Below are positions 33,412 to 42,112 of a stretch of 64,000 bases of DNA, piece by piece. The notes below the pieces were generated by a model. That model saw only the letters and a program-made list of their open reading frames with translations, ran no database searches and was not told the origin of the DNA. This DNA comes from Amycolatopsis thailandensis. Its GTDB lineage: Bacteria > Actinomycetota > Actinomycetes > Mycobacteriales > Pseudonocardiaceae. The position numbers and the translations under genes were made by a program. How positions within the stretch are numbered: position 1 is the first letter of the stretch; each line of letters starts with the position of its first letter. The stretch is taken from contig NZ_NMQT01000091.1 of assembly GCF_002234405.1 (NCBI RefSeq), positions 17,283 to 81,282 of the forward strand, read 5' to 3'.

Positions 33412-34386
33412 ATGCGGGATCTTTCGCTGTTGCCCAAGGCGCATCTGCACGTCCACCTCGAAAGCACGATCCGACCGGACACGCTCCGTGACCTCGGGGA
33501 GTCGAACGGCGTCGACGTCCCCGCGGAACAACCCGTGTTCGATGGATTCCGCGCGTTCGGTGACTACAACGGGCTCCTTCGATCGTGTCTCCAGCGGCCG
33601 GAGGACTTCGAACGGGTGGCGCGTGAGTTCTGCGAGGACCAGGTCGCCGAAGGTGTCCGCTACGCCGAGGTCACCTTCACCGCGGCGTCGCACGGCGAAC
33701 GGCTGGGCGAGCCGGACATGCCGCTGGCGTCCGTCCTCAAAGGACTTTCGGCGGGGGCGGCCGAGCACGGACTCCACTGGCGGGTGATCCTGGACCATTC
33801 GCGCCGCCGGTCGGTCGAACGCGCGCGGCTCACGCTCGACCTGGCCCGCCGGTACGCCGGGGACGGGGTGTTCGCGATCGGCCTCGCCGGGGAGGAGAAG
33901 TACCCGCTCGCGCCTTTCGCCGGGATCTGCGACGAAGCCGGGGAGGCGGGGTTGCGCCTGATCCACCACGCCGGGGAGGACGCCGGCCCCGACAGTATCC
34001 GCGAGGCCCTCGACGTCGGACGCGCCGAACGGATCGGCCACGGCATCCGGATCCTGGAGGACGTCGCCCTGGTCGCCGAGGTGCGGGAACGCGGTATCGC
34101 GCTGGAGGTCTGCCCGTCGTCGAACGTGACGCTCGGGCTCGTGCCGTCGTTCGAGGAGCACCCGCTCCCCCGGTTGGTCGACGCCGGGCTCGTGGTCACC
34201 CTCAGCACCGATGTCCCATCGATCACCGGGACGACGCTGGCCGACGAATTCCTGCGTACGCGGGAGGCGTTCGCCTACGACGACCTCGCGCTCGCCGGTC
34301 TCGCCCGGGCATCCGTCGACGCGTCTTTCGCGCCCGCCGAACTGAAGCGTTCGATCCACGCGGAGATCGACACCTGGCTCGCCTGA
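33412..34386 (+). CDS. Adenosine-deaminase-family amidohydrolase
   Basis: 324 residues. Zinc ligands HLHVHLEST (HxH), HHAGED with catalytic Glu, and ERIGHGIRI are present. Two family-defining positions differ: the LEG of the first motif is LES, and the catalytic NTDDP is STDVP, so the second Asp, which contacts the purine N7 in adenosine deaminase, is Val. It clearly belongs to the family, but adenosine may not be the substrate. Confidence 0.85.
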   Translation: MRDLSLLPKAHLHVHLESTIRPDTLRDLGESNGVDVPAEQPVFDGFRAFGDYNGLLRSCLQRPEDFERVAREFCEDQVAEGVRYAEVTFTAASHGERLGEPDMPLASVLKGLSAGAAEHGLHWRVILDHSRRRSVERARLTLDLARRYAGDGVFAIGLAGEEKYPLAPFAGICDEAGEAGLRLIHHAGEDAGPDSIREALDVGRAERIGHGIRILEDVALVAEVRERGIALEVCPSSNVTLGLVPSFEEHPLPRLVDAGLVVTLSTDVPSITGTTLADEFLRTREAFAYDDLALAGLARASVDASFAPAELKRSIHAEIDTWLA

Positions 34387-34450
34387 CGCGTTTCGTCCTC
34401 TGAATGCGGTAGTTGCGTACGCAAGTACCGCATTCAGAGGACGAAACGCG
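34387..34450. terminator. Long palindromic terminator-like repeat, copy 1
   Basis: Perfect 25-bp arms at 34387-34411 and 34426-34450, starting at the first base after the deaminase stop codon. The 14-nt centre contains TTGCGTACGCAA, itself a palindrome. The core TTTCGTCCTCTGAATGCGGT recurs at 49985. Confidence 0.75.
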
Positions 34451-34518
34451 GGGTGGTCCGGCTCACCCGGGCAGCGCGCCACACAGGATCTCCACAAACG
34501 TCCCGTACGGTGGGTCCG

Positions 34519-35364
34519 GTGACCGCTTCGTCCCGTTCGACGCTGGACCTCATGGACCAGTGGCAGCAGCCTCCGTCCAGGAAACGCGGCCCGCGCGGCT
34601 GCGTGATGCTCTCACTGCTGGTCGTGGGCGCCTTGATGGCCGGTGCCGTCTGGGTCGGGGTCAGTCTCAACGGCCGCGACCCGGTACCGGTCAAACCGGT
34701 GTTCACCGTGCCCGCGCTCACTCCCGAGCCGCGTTCGGCGATCCCCGGCGACGCCGGACCGCTGCCTGCGGAGGCCTCGAAGGAAGCCTGGATCGCGAAG
34801 GTGTCGGAGAACACGGACATCCCTTCGCGCACGCTGCGGGCGTACGTGAACGCGGCCGAGAAGACCGCGAAGACCACCCCGCGCTGCAAGATCACCTGGG
34901 CGACCATCGCCGGGATCGGCCGCACCGAATCCCAGCACGCCCGGCACGACGGTTCCCGCGCCGGCGAGGACGGCGTCGTGACGCCGCCGATCATCGGCAT
35001 CCCGCTCGACGGCTCCCCCGGCGTGCTGGCGGTCGTCGACACCGACAAGGGCGCCCTCGACGGCGACGCGAAATGGGACCGGGCTGTCGGGCCGATGCAG
35101 TTCCTGCCCGCCACCTGGAAGCGGTACGGCGTCCGCGCGAGCGGTGACGGCGCCGCGCCGGACCCGCAGAACATCGACGACGCCGCGCTGACGACAGCGC
35201 GGTACATGTGCGCGCGGGGCGGCGACCTCGCCAAGCCCACCGGCTGGTGGACCGCGGTGCTGACCTACAACAACTCCACCCAGTACGGGCAGGAAGTGTT
35301 CAGCAACGCCGACGCGTACGGGAAGGCGGCACTGAAGCCGGACCCCGCGCCGGCGCCGCGCTGA
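34519..35364 (+). CDS. Lytic transglycosylase (GH23-like), membrane-anchored
   Basis: 281 residues from GTG 34519; ATG 34552 is possible. Short basic N-terminus, one transmembrane helix (GCVMLSLLVVGALMAGAVWV), a Pro-rich linker, and a lysozyme-like domain with IAGIGRTESQHARH (catalytic Glu) and AVGPMQFLPATWKRYG. Cleaves peptidoglycan glycan strands outside the membrane. ALTTARYMCARGGDLAKPTG matches actinobacterial relatives. Confidence 0.9.
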   Translation: MTASSRSTLDLMDQWQQPPSRKRGPRGCVMLSLLVVGALMAGAVWVGVSLNGRDPVPVKPVFTVPALTPEPRSAIPGDAGPLPAEASKEAWIAKVSENTDIPSRTLRAYVNAAEKTAKTTPRCKITWATIAGIGRTESQHARHDGSRAGEDGVVTPPIIGIPLDGSPGVLAVVDTDKGALDGDAKWDRAVGPMQFLPATWKRYGVRASGDGAAPDPQNIDDAALTTARYMCARGGDLAKPTGWWTAVLTYNNSTQYGQEVFSNADAYGKAALKPDPAPAPR

Positions 35365-35383
35365 AGCCTTACAAGACGAAGCC

Positions 35384-36733
35384 TCAGGCGGGCAGAAGCC
35401 GGGTGACCAGCTTCGTCAGCTGGTGCACGTTCCGGCATTCGTGCATCTCGACGACCTCCGCGTAGGCGTGCGCCTCGGAATCGCCGGTGGACCAGAGCGC
35501 GGTCCGCTCGGGGTTGAGCCAGTACGTATGCCTCGCCGCGGCGGCGATCCCGCGCACCGCGGCCAGGTTCGGGTCGCCGCCGTTGGTCCTGGCGTCGCCG
35601 AGGATGAGCACAGATGTCCTGGGACCCACAGCATCCGAGTACCGCTCGGCGAATTCGCCGAGCGCGTGCCCGTAGTCGCTGTGCCCGTCCCAGCGCGTCA
35701 GCTCGGCGTCGGCGAGGATGCGCGCGCCGAGGTCCTCCGGGTCGGCCGCGCCGGTGTCGACGAGGTGGGTGATCTCGTCGCAGGCGTCGATGAACGCGAA
35801 CACCCGCACCTTGCCGAACTGGTCCCGCAGGGCCTGCACCAGCAGCATGGTGAAATTCGCGAACCCGGCCACGGACCCCGACATGTCGCACAGCAGCACG
35901 ATTTCCGGCCTTCCCGGCCGGTGCCGCCGGTACGACGGCCGCATCGGGACGCCGCCGGTGGACAGCGAACGCCGCAACGTCCGGCGCAGGTCGATCTGCC
36001 CGCGAGCGTGCCGCCGTCGCCGGGCTGCCAGCCGGGTGGCGAGCTTGCGCGACAACGGCTGCACGACCCGGCGGAGTTCGGCGAGTTGCGCGCGACTGGC
36101 GAGCAGGAAGTCGACACGGTCGGCGGCGGGCGGGACGGCGTGCCGCGAAACCCTTTCCCGGCCACGGACTTCGGCCACTCGCCGCCGCGCTTCGGTGCGC
36201 ACCAGCCCGCGAAAACCTTCGACACGACGGCGGACGTCGTCGCGGTCCAGCCTGTCGGTGAAATCGTCCGAAGCGCCCGCGCGGATCGCTTCGAGGACAC
36301 GGACCACGAGCGTCTGCGGCTGGAGCCGTTCCAGCGTCTGGTGCGCCGACCAGCCGCCGGTCCCCGCCGTGCCGCCGTACTCCCCCAGCATGTCGACGGC
36401 GAGCCCGGCCAGTTGTGTCAGGTCCGTCTGGTCGTTCGCGGCGAGCGCGGCGGCGAGCCGGTCGCGCAGCGCGGCCAGGTCGTCGACGGGATCGTGCGAT
36501 GGCGCGCCGACGCCGAGCGGGAAGTAGATGTCGAAGGTCGCGTCGAAAACCGCTCGCTGGCCGCCGCGCCTGACGAGCGCGGCCGCGAGCCCTTCCCGCA
36601 TCTGCTCGCGAGAGGCCAGGCCCAGCACTTCGAGTGCCGCGGCAGCGTCGACAGTTTCGCTGGGGCCACAGGGGATCCCGTGTTCCCGCAACGCTTCCAC
36701 GAATTCGACGAGCCTGCCCGGCACGCCGCTCAC
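35384..36733 (-). CDS. VWA-domain protein (CoxE-like), MoxR partner
   Basis: 449 residues. A helical N-terminal region is followed by a C-terminal von Willebrand A domain (about 260-445) with the MIDAS motif LCDMSGSVAGF and SVLILGDARTNGGD. Forms the classic pair with the upstream MoxR ATPase: GTG 36733 overlaps the MoxR stop by 4 bp. Such pairs act as chaperones that load metals or assemble complexes such as CO dehydrogenase. Client unknown here. Confidence 0.88.
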   Translation of the reverse strand: MSGVPGRLVEFVEALREHGIPCGPSETVDAAAALEVLGLASREQMREGLAAALVRRGGQRAVFDATFDIYFPLGVGAPSHDPVDDLAALRDRLAAALAANDQTDLTQLAGLAVDMLGEYGGTAGTGGWSAHQTLERLQPQTLVVRVLEAIRAGASDDFTDRLDRDDVRRRVEGFRGLVRTEARRRVAEVRGRERVSRHAVPPAADRVDFLLASRAQLAELRRVVQPLSRKLATRLAARRRRHARGQIDLRRTLRRSLSTGGVPMRPSYRRHRPGRPEIVLLCDMSGSVAGFANFTMLLVQALRDQFGKVRVFAFIDACDEITHLVDTGAADPEDLGARILADAELTRWDGHSDYGHALGEFAERYSDAVGPRTSVLILGDARTNGGDPNLAAVRGIAAAARHTYWLNPERTALWSTGDSEAHAYAEVVEMHECRNVHQLTKLVTRLLPA

Positions 36734-37611
36734 GAGTCGAGAACCTTGCCGAGTTCCAGCCTCGCGTCCGCCTTCACGACGTCGTCCTGATGTTTGAGGA
36801 TGACGCCGAGGCTCGCGCGGACGACGTCCTCGCCGAGGCTGTCCGCGCCGAGCGCCAGCAGGGTCCGGGCCCAGTCGATGGTCTCGGCGACCGACGGCGC
36901 CTTCCGCAGTTCCATCGCCCGCAGCGCGGTGATCACCTTGACCACGGACGCCGCGAGCGCGTCGTCGACACCCGGGACCTTGAGCCGCACGATGCGCTGT
37001 TCCAGCGCGGCGTCGGGGAAATCGATGTGCAGGAAGAGACAACGCCGTCGCAGCGCCTCGGAGAGTTCCCGCGTCGCGTTCGACGTCAGCACCACGAACG
37101 GCTTGCGCCCGGCGGTGATGGTGCCGAGTTCCGGGACGGTGATCTGGAAGTCGCCGAGCACCTCCAGCAGGAGACCCTCGATCTCGACGTCGGCCTTGTC
37201 GGTCTCGTCGATGAGCAGCACGGTCGGCTCGTCGCCCTTGATGGCGGTCAGCAGCGGCCGGGCCAGCAGGAACTCTTCACCGAAGATGTCGTTGCGGGCT
37301 TCGTCCCACGTCTCGTCCTTGCCCGCGGTGATCCGGAGAAGCTGTTTCGCGTGGTTCCACTCGTACAGGGCACGCGACTCGTCGACGCCTTCGTAGCACT
37401 GCAACCGCACGAGCCGGGAGCCGCTCGCCTGCGCGACGGCCTTCGCCAGCTCGGTCTTGCCGACCCCCGCGGGGCCCTCGATCAGCAACGGCTTACCGAG
37501 GGCGTCCGCGAGGAACACCGTGGTGGCGACGGCCGCCGAAGCCAGGTAACCGGTGTCGGCGAGCTTCGCCGTCACGTCTTCGACGGATGTGAAGTACCCG
37601 GTCCCAGCCAC
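36730..37611 (-). CDS. MoxR-family AAA+ ATPase
   Basis: 293 residues. Walker A EGPAGVGKTELAKA, Walker B TVLLIDETDKAD, sensor 1 FVVLTSNATRELSEALRRRC with the Arg finger. Single AAA+ module with lid (about 200-285). First gene of the MoxR-VWA operon. ATG 37611 with a short N-terminus. Confidence 0.92.
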   Translation of the reverse strand: MAGTGYFTSVEDVTAKLADTGYLASAAVATTVFLADALGKPLLIEGPAGVGKTELAKAVAQASGSRLVRLQCYEGVDESRALYEWNHAKQLLRITAGKDETWDEARNDIFGEEFLLARPLLTAIKGDEPTVLLIDETDKADVEIEGLLLEVLGDFQITVPELGTITAGRKPFVVLTSNATRELSEALRRRCLFLHIDFPDAALEQRIVRLKVPGVDDALAASVVKVITALRAMELRKAPSVAETIDWARTLLALGADSLGEDVVRASLGVILKHQDDVVKADARLELGKVLDS

Positions 37612-37632
37612 ACGGCCTCCCAGCTCGATCGC

Positions 37633-39078
37633 CTACCCGGCCGACTCTACGTCGCGGATCCGCTTGGGCAGCAGGAACCCGACCGCGAAGGTGAGCATCA
37701 CCATCACCGCGACCACCCAGAACGTCCGCTGGGCGGCGTCGGTCGGGTCGGCGGTCCCGGCGTCGAAGAACACCGTGCCCAGCAGCGCCATCCCCAGCGC
37801 GCCGCCGACCTGCTGGAGCGAGGTCAGCGCGCCCGACGCCGATCCGGCCTCCGACGGCTCCACCGCGGACAACGCGATCTCGAAGTACGGCCCCATGATC
37901 AGTCCGGACCCGATCCCGACCACCACCAGCGCGGGGGCGAGCAGCCACGGGCCGGCCTCCGGGCCGAGGAGCGACAGCAGGGCGACCACGCCGGCGGCCA
38001 TGATCAGCGCGCCGGTGTGCAGCACCTTGCGGCCGTGCTTGCGCGCCACCTGCACCAGGCCCATGCCGACGATCATCCCCAGCGACATCGGCACCCCGGT
38101 CAGCCCGGCTTTGAGCGGCGAGAAACCGAGCCCGAGCTGCAGGTACAGCGTGAAGACGAGACCGAAGCCGGAGAACGCCGCGAAGTAGATCGTCCCGGTC
38201 GCCATTCCGGCGAGGAAGCTGCGCTTGCGGAACAGGCTGGGCTCGACCAGCGGGTCGCCGCCGAGACGGCTCTTGCGCTTCTCGAACCACGCGAACAGCC
38301 CGAACACCACGATCGCGGCGGCCATCATCGCGAACGTCCACAGCGGCCAGCCGTACTCACGGCCCTGGACCAGCGGGAAGACGATCAGCAGCGCGCCGGT
38401 CGTGGCGAGCAGCGCACCGGGAAGGTCGAGTTTGAGCGAACCGCCGGGCCGGGACTCGGGAAGGAACTTCACCGCGGCGAGCACGGCCAGCGCGCCGATC
38501 GGGAGGTTGATCAGGAAGATCATCCGCCAGCCGGTGCCGAACAGGTCGGCGTCGACCAGCCAGCCCGCCAGGATCGGGCCGCCGACCGCGGCGAGCCCCA
38601 TCACCGGGCCGAACATGCCGAACGCGGACTGCAGCTCCTTCCCAGCGAACATCTCCTTCATCATGCCGAGGCCCTGCGGGACCATCGCGGCGCCGAACAG
38701 GCCCTGCACCACCCTGGCGGCGATGATCATCTCCGGGCTGACCGCGACCGCGCAGAGCAGCGAACCGGCGACGAAGCCGATCGCGCCGATCAGGAACATG
38801 CGCTTGCGGCCGAAGATGTCGCCGAGCCGTCCGCCGGTGAGCAGGCCGGACACCATCGCGAGGGTGTAGGCGACGCCGAGCCACTGGATCATCGCCGTGC
38901 CGCCGCCGAGCGAGGCCCGCATGACCGGTCCGGCGATGCTCGTGACCGTCATGTCGAGCAGTTCCATCACCGAGCCGGTCAGGATCACGAACAGGGCGGG
39001 CCAGCGCCAGCGGTACGGCTTTTCGACGGGCGCGTCTTCCGTGGTCACGGCGCCCGTGGTGTCCAGTGTCATCGTCAT
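37633..39078 (-). CDS. DHA2-family MFS drug transporter (EmrB/QacA type)
   Basis: 481 residues with fourteen predicted helices. GRLGDIFGRKRMFLIG is the loop 2-3 motif A, and GPILAGWLVDADLFGTGWR is motif C-like. Drug/proton antiport is the family role. ATG 39078 is used; ATG 39072 and an upstream GTG/ATG also exist. Divergent from a WYL-domain regulator with a palindrome in the gap. Confidence 0.9.
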   Translation of the reverse strand: MTMTLDTTGAVTTEDAPVEKPYRWRWPALFVILTGSVMELLDMTVTSIAGPVMRASLGGGTAMIQWLGVAYTLAMVSGLLTGGRLGDIFGRKRMFLIGAIGFVAGSLLCAVAVSPEMIIAARVVQGLFGAAMVPQGLGMMKEMFAGKELQSAFGMFGPVMGLAAVGGPILAGWLVDADLFGTGWRMIFLINLPIGALAVLAAVKFLPESRPGGSLKLDLPGALLATTGALLIVFPLVQGREYGWPLWTFAMMAAAIVVFGLFAWFEKRKSRLGGDPLVEPSLFRKRSFLAGMATGTIYFAAFSGFGLVFTLYLQLGLGFSPLKAGLTGVPMSLGMIVGMGLVQVARKHGRKVLHTGALIMAAGVVALLSLLGPEAGPWLLAPALVVVGIGSGLIMGPYFEIALSAVEPSEAGSASGALTSLQQVGGALGMALLGTVFFDAGTADPTDAAQRTFWVVAVMVMLTFAVGFLLPKRIRDVESAG

Positions 39079-39097
39079 GGGAACAACGCTAAAGTCA

Positions 39098-39122
39098 ATT
39101 CCGGCCACTTTCTGACCGGAAT
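39098..39122. promoter_or_regulatory. Candidate WYL-regulator operator
   Basis: ATTCCGG (39098-39104) and CCGGAAT (39116-39122) form a perfect inverted repeat with an 11-nt spacer in the 62-bp gap between the transporter and regulator starts. Confidence 0.55.
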
Positions 39123-39140
39123 CGGAGCGAACCTGGATTC

Positions 39141-40100
39141 ATGGCGAACACGAGCGCGCGGATGCTGCGATTGCTGTCCCTTCTGCAGACACACCGCTTC
39201 TGGACCGGGATCGAACTGAGCGACAAGCTCGAGGTGAGCGAGCGGACGCTGCGGCGCGACGTCGAGCGGCTCAGGGAACTGGGCTATCCGGTCAACGCGA
39301 GCCGCGGTGTCGCGGGTGGCTACCAGCTGAGGTCGGGCACGGTCATGCCGCCGCTGCTGCTGGACGACGAGGAGGCCGTGGCCATCGCGGTCGGCCTGCG
39401 GACGGCGGCGGGCGGTTCGGTGGAAGGCATCGAGGAGACGTCGGTCCGCGCGCTGACGAAGGTCGTCCAGGTCATGCCGCCCCGGCTGCGCAGACGCGTC
39501 GACGCGCTCCAGGCGTACACGACACCGGCCGCCGTCACCGGTCCCCGGGTCAACGCCGCCAGCCTGACGGTGATCGCGCAGGCGTGCCGGGACGACGAGC
39601 GCCTGAAGTTCGACTACGCGGCACGCGGTGGCGAGGAGTCCGCGCGGCTGGTCGAGCCGCATCGGCTCGTCTCACTCGGACGGCGCTGGTACCTGGTGGC
39701 TTGGGACCTCGACAGGGTGGACTGGCGCACCTTCCGCGTCGACAGGCTCAGCGACCCGCGCACCACCGGCGCCCGCTACCGGCCGCGCGAGGTCCCGGGC
39801 GGGGACGCGGTCAAATTCGTCGAAGCCCAGATCAAGGCCAGGCCGACCACACATACGCTGGTCGTCCGGGTCGAGGCGCCGAAAGCGCGGGTCGAGGCCG
39901 CGGTGCGGTACGTCGGCGGCATGCTCGAAGCGATCGACGAGACGTCTTGCCGCCTGAAGATGAACGTCGACACCTTCGACTGGCCCGTGCTGATCCTCGC
40001 CGCCATCGGGGCGCCCTTCGAGGTCGAGGGCCCTTCGGCGTTCAAAGATCACCTCGCGTCCGTCGCCACTCTGTTCACGGCGGCTAGCATCGGGCCGTGA
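39141..40100 (+). CDS. WYL-domain transcriptional regulator
   Basis: 319 residues. HTH_11 helix-turn-helix at about 5-60 (MLRLLSLLQTHRFWTGIELS, VSERTLRRDVERLRELGYPV), WYL domain at about 140-220 (RLVSLGRRWYLVAWDLDR), and a C-terminal WCX-like domain. WYL domains sense ligands, often nucleic acids or nucleotides. Probably controls the divergent MFS gene. Its stop overlaps the next GTG by 4 bp. Confidence 0.92.
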   Translation: MANTSARMLRLLSLLQTHRFWTGIELSDKLEVSERTLRRDVERLRELGYPVNASRGVAGGYQLRSGTVMPPLLLDDEEAVAIAVGLRTAAGGSVEGIEETSVRALTKVVQVMPPRLRRRVDALQAYTTPAAVTGPRVNAASLTVIAQACRDDERLKFDYAARGGEESARLVEPHRLVSLGRRWYLVAWDLDRVDWRTFRVDRLSDPRTTGARYRPREVPGGDAVKFVEAQIKARPTTHTLVVRVEAPKARVEAAVRYVGGMLEAIDETSCRLKMNVDTFDWPVLILAAIGAPFEVEGPSAFKDHLASVATLFTAASIGP

Positions 40101-41131
40101 GCACCTATGTCGCGGCCGAGGGCCGATACGAGAGCATCCCCTACCGCCGCACCGGGCGCAGCGGTCTGAAGCTGCCCGCGATCTCGCTGGGCCTGTGGCA
40201 CAACTTCGGGAACGACAAGCCGCTGGGTACCCAGCGGGACATCGCGCGGCGCGCGTTCGACCTGGGCATCACCCATTTCGACCTCGCCAACAACTACGGC
40301 CCGCCCTACGGCTCGGCCGAGGAGAACTTCGGCAGGCTGCTGGCTTCGGACTTCAAGCCGTACCGCGACGAACTGGTCGTTTCGACCAAGGCGGGCTACG
40401 ACATGTGGCCGGGCCCGTACGGCGAATGGGGTTCGCGCAAATACCTGCTGTCCTCTTTGGACCAGTCGCTCGGCCGGATGGGCCTGGACTACGTCGACAT
40501 CTTCTACTCGCACCGCTTCGACCCCGAGACGCCGCTCGAAGAGACGGTCGGCGCGCTCGACAGCGCCGTCCGCTCGGGGCGCGCGCTGTACGTCGGCATC
40601 TCGTCGTACTCGTCGGAGAAGACCGCCGAGGCCGCGCGGCTGCTGCGGGAACTGGGCACGCCGCTGCTGATCCACCAGCCGTCGTACTCGATGTTCAACC
40701 GCTGGCTCGAAGGCGACAAACTGCTCGACACGCTCGAAACAGAAGGCGCGGGCTGCATCGCCTTCTCGCCGCTGGCGCAGGGCCTGCTGACCAGCCGCTA
40801 CCTCGACGGCGTCCCCGACAATTCCCGTGCGGCGCAAGGGAAGTCGCTCAACCCGGACACGATCACCGAGAACACCCTCGGCAAGATCCGGGCGCTGAAC
40901 GAGATCGCCCGGCGGCGCGGCCAGACGCTGGCGCAGCTCGCCCTGGCGTGGGGTCTGCGCGACCCGCGGATGACCTCGGTGCTGATCGGCGCGAGCAGCG
41001 TCGCCCAGCTGGAGGACAACGTCGGCGCGCTGAAGAACCTGCACTTCACCAACGAAGAGCTGGCCGAGATCGACCGTTACGCCACCGAGGCCGACATCAA
41101 CCTGTGGAAGCGTTCGACCGACGCTGGATAG
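40097..41131 (+). CDS. Aldo/keto reductase, YghZ/glyceraldehyde-3-phosphate reductase type
   Basis: 344 residues. ITHFDLANNYGPPYGSAEEN contains catalytic Asp and Tyr, VVSTKAGYDMWPGPYGEWGS the catalytic Lys and the YghZ hallmark, YVDIFYSHRFDPETP the His. VLIGASSVAQLEDNVGAL binds NADPH. Reduces aldehydes, including L-glyceraldehyde 3-phosphate and methylglyoxal in E. coli. Coupled to the WYL gene by a 4-bp overlap. Confidence 0.92.
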   Translation: MSTYVAAEGRYESIPYRRTGRSGLKLPAISLGLWHNFGNDKPLGTQRDIARRAFDLGITHFDLANNYGPPYGSAEENFGRLLASDFKPYRDELVVSTKAGYDMWPGPYGEWGSRKYLLSSLDQSLGRMGLDYVDIFYSHRFDPETPLEETVGALDSAVRSGRALYVGISSYSSEKTAEAARLLRELGTPLLIHQPSYSMFNRWLEGDKLLDTLETEGAGCIAFSPLAQGLLTSRYLDGVPDNSRAAQGKSLNPDTITENTLGKIRALNEIARRRGQTLAQLALAWGLRDPRMTSVLIGASSVAQLEDNVGALKNLHFTNEELAEIDRYATEADINLWKRSTDAG

Positions 41132-41164
41132 GAGCCGACGGACGCCTGAGGTCAGCGCGTGACC

Positions 41165-41211
41165 GTGAAAGCCTCCTTACCTACCCTGACGGTAGCGAAG
41201 GGGCCCTTCAC
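41165..41211. terminator. Imperfect hairpin, likely terminator
   Basis: Arms 41165-41185 (starting GTGAAAGCCTCC) and 41191-41211 (ending GGGCCCTTCAC) match at 16 of 21 positions around a CTGAC loop, 33 bp after the aldo/keto reductase stop. Confidence 0.5.
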
Positions 41212-41300
41212 CACCCTGCGGTGTGATCTTGGGACGGCGGAGACCAGTCGCGGCCCGAAATCGCGTTGCCCCATCCGGCGGCGGGACCGAGACTGCGGAC

Positions 41301-42059
41301 ATGACGTTCGAAGAGCTGCTCGCCGAAGGAGAGGCCGTCCCGGTCGAAGGCTGGGACTTCTCGTGGTTCGAAGGCCGGGCCACGGAGGAACGGCCGCCGT
41401 GGGGTTACTCGCGGCTGCTCGGCGAACGCATGGCGGCGGCTTCGGCGGGGCTGGACCTGCAGACCGGCGGCGGTGAGGTGCTCGCGGGCATCCCGAAACC
41501 GCCGCCGGTCCTCGCCGCCACCGAAGGCTGGCCGCCGAACGTCGAGGTGGCGCGGAAAACCCTCGCGCCCCTGGGTGGCGAGGTAGTGGAGGCGGAGTAC
41601 GACGCGCCTTTGCCCTTCCCGGACGAATCGTTCGATCTGGTGAGCAGCCGCCATCCGATCGAGAACCCGTGGCGGGAGATCGCCCGGGTGCTGCGACCGG
41701 GCGGAACCTTTCTGTCGCAACAGATCGGCGCCGGCACCGTCCGCGAACTGAAGGAGTTCTTCCTCGGTCCGCAGGACTACGGCGACTGGACGCCGGAGGT
41801 GCTGCGCGTCGAAGCGGAGGCCGTCGGGCTGCGGGTGGAGCGGCTCGAACCGGCGAAACTGCGGATGGAGTTCTTCGACCTCGCCGCGATCGTCCACTTC
41901 CTCCGTAAGGTGATCTGGATCGTGCCGGGATTCGAAGTCGACAAATATCGCGACAAGCTCGCGGAACTCCATCGGATCATCGAGACCGACGGGATGTTCG
42001 TCGCGCATTCGCGGCGTGTGCTCGTGGAAGCGGTCAAGCCCGGCCACACGTTCGGGTGA
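41301..42059 (+). CDS. Class I SAM-dependent methyltransferase
   Basis: 252 residues. Residues about 45-140 form the Rossmann part: LDLQTGGGEVLAGIP is a degenerate motif I (the usual second acidic/Gly pattern is altered), PLPFPDESFDLVSSRHPIEN is motif IV, and IARVLRPGGTFLSQQIG is motif V. Substrate unknown; small-molecule type. ATG 41301 chosen because homology begins MTFEELLAEGE. Confidence 0.82.
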   Translation: MTFEELLAEGEAVPVEGWDFSWFEGRATEERPPWGYSRLLGERMAAASAGLDLQTGGGEVLAGIPKPPPVLAATEGWPPNVEVARKTLAPLGGEVVEAEYDAPLPFPDESFDLVSSRHPIENPWREIARVLRPGGTFLSQQIGAGTVRELKEFFLGPQDYGDWTPEVLRVEAEAVGLRVERLEPAKLRMEFFDLAAIVHFLRKVIWIVPGFEVDKYRDKLAELHRIIETDGMFVAHSRRVLVEAVKPGHTFG

Positions 42060-42112
42060 TCACCGGCTCGATGTCTTGAGTGGACGCGCTCGCGGGTGCG
42101 ATACCTGCGGGC

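Noticed and set aside
36634..39219. 861-codon plus-strand open frame antisense to moxR and the MFS gene
   Set aside because: His/Arg/Gln/Glu-rich antisense reading, typical of GC-rich third positions mirrored from real genes; no domain.
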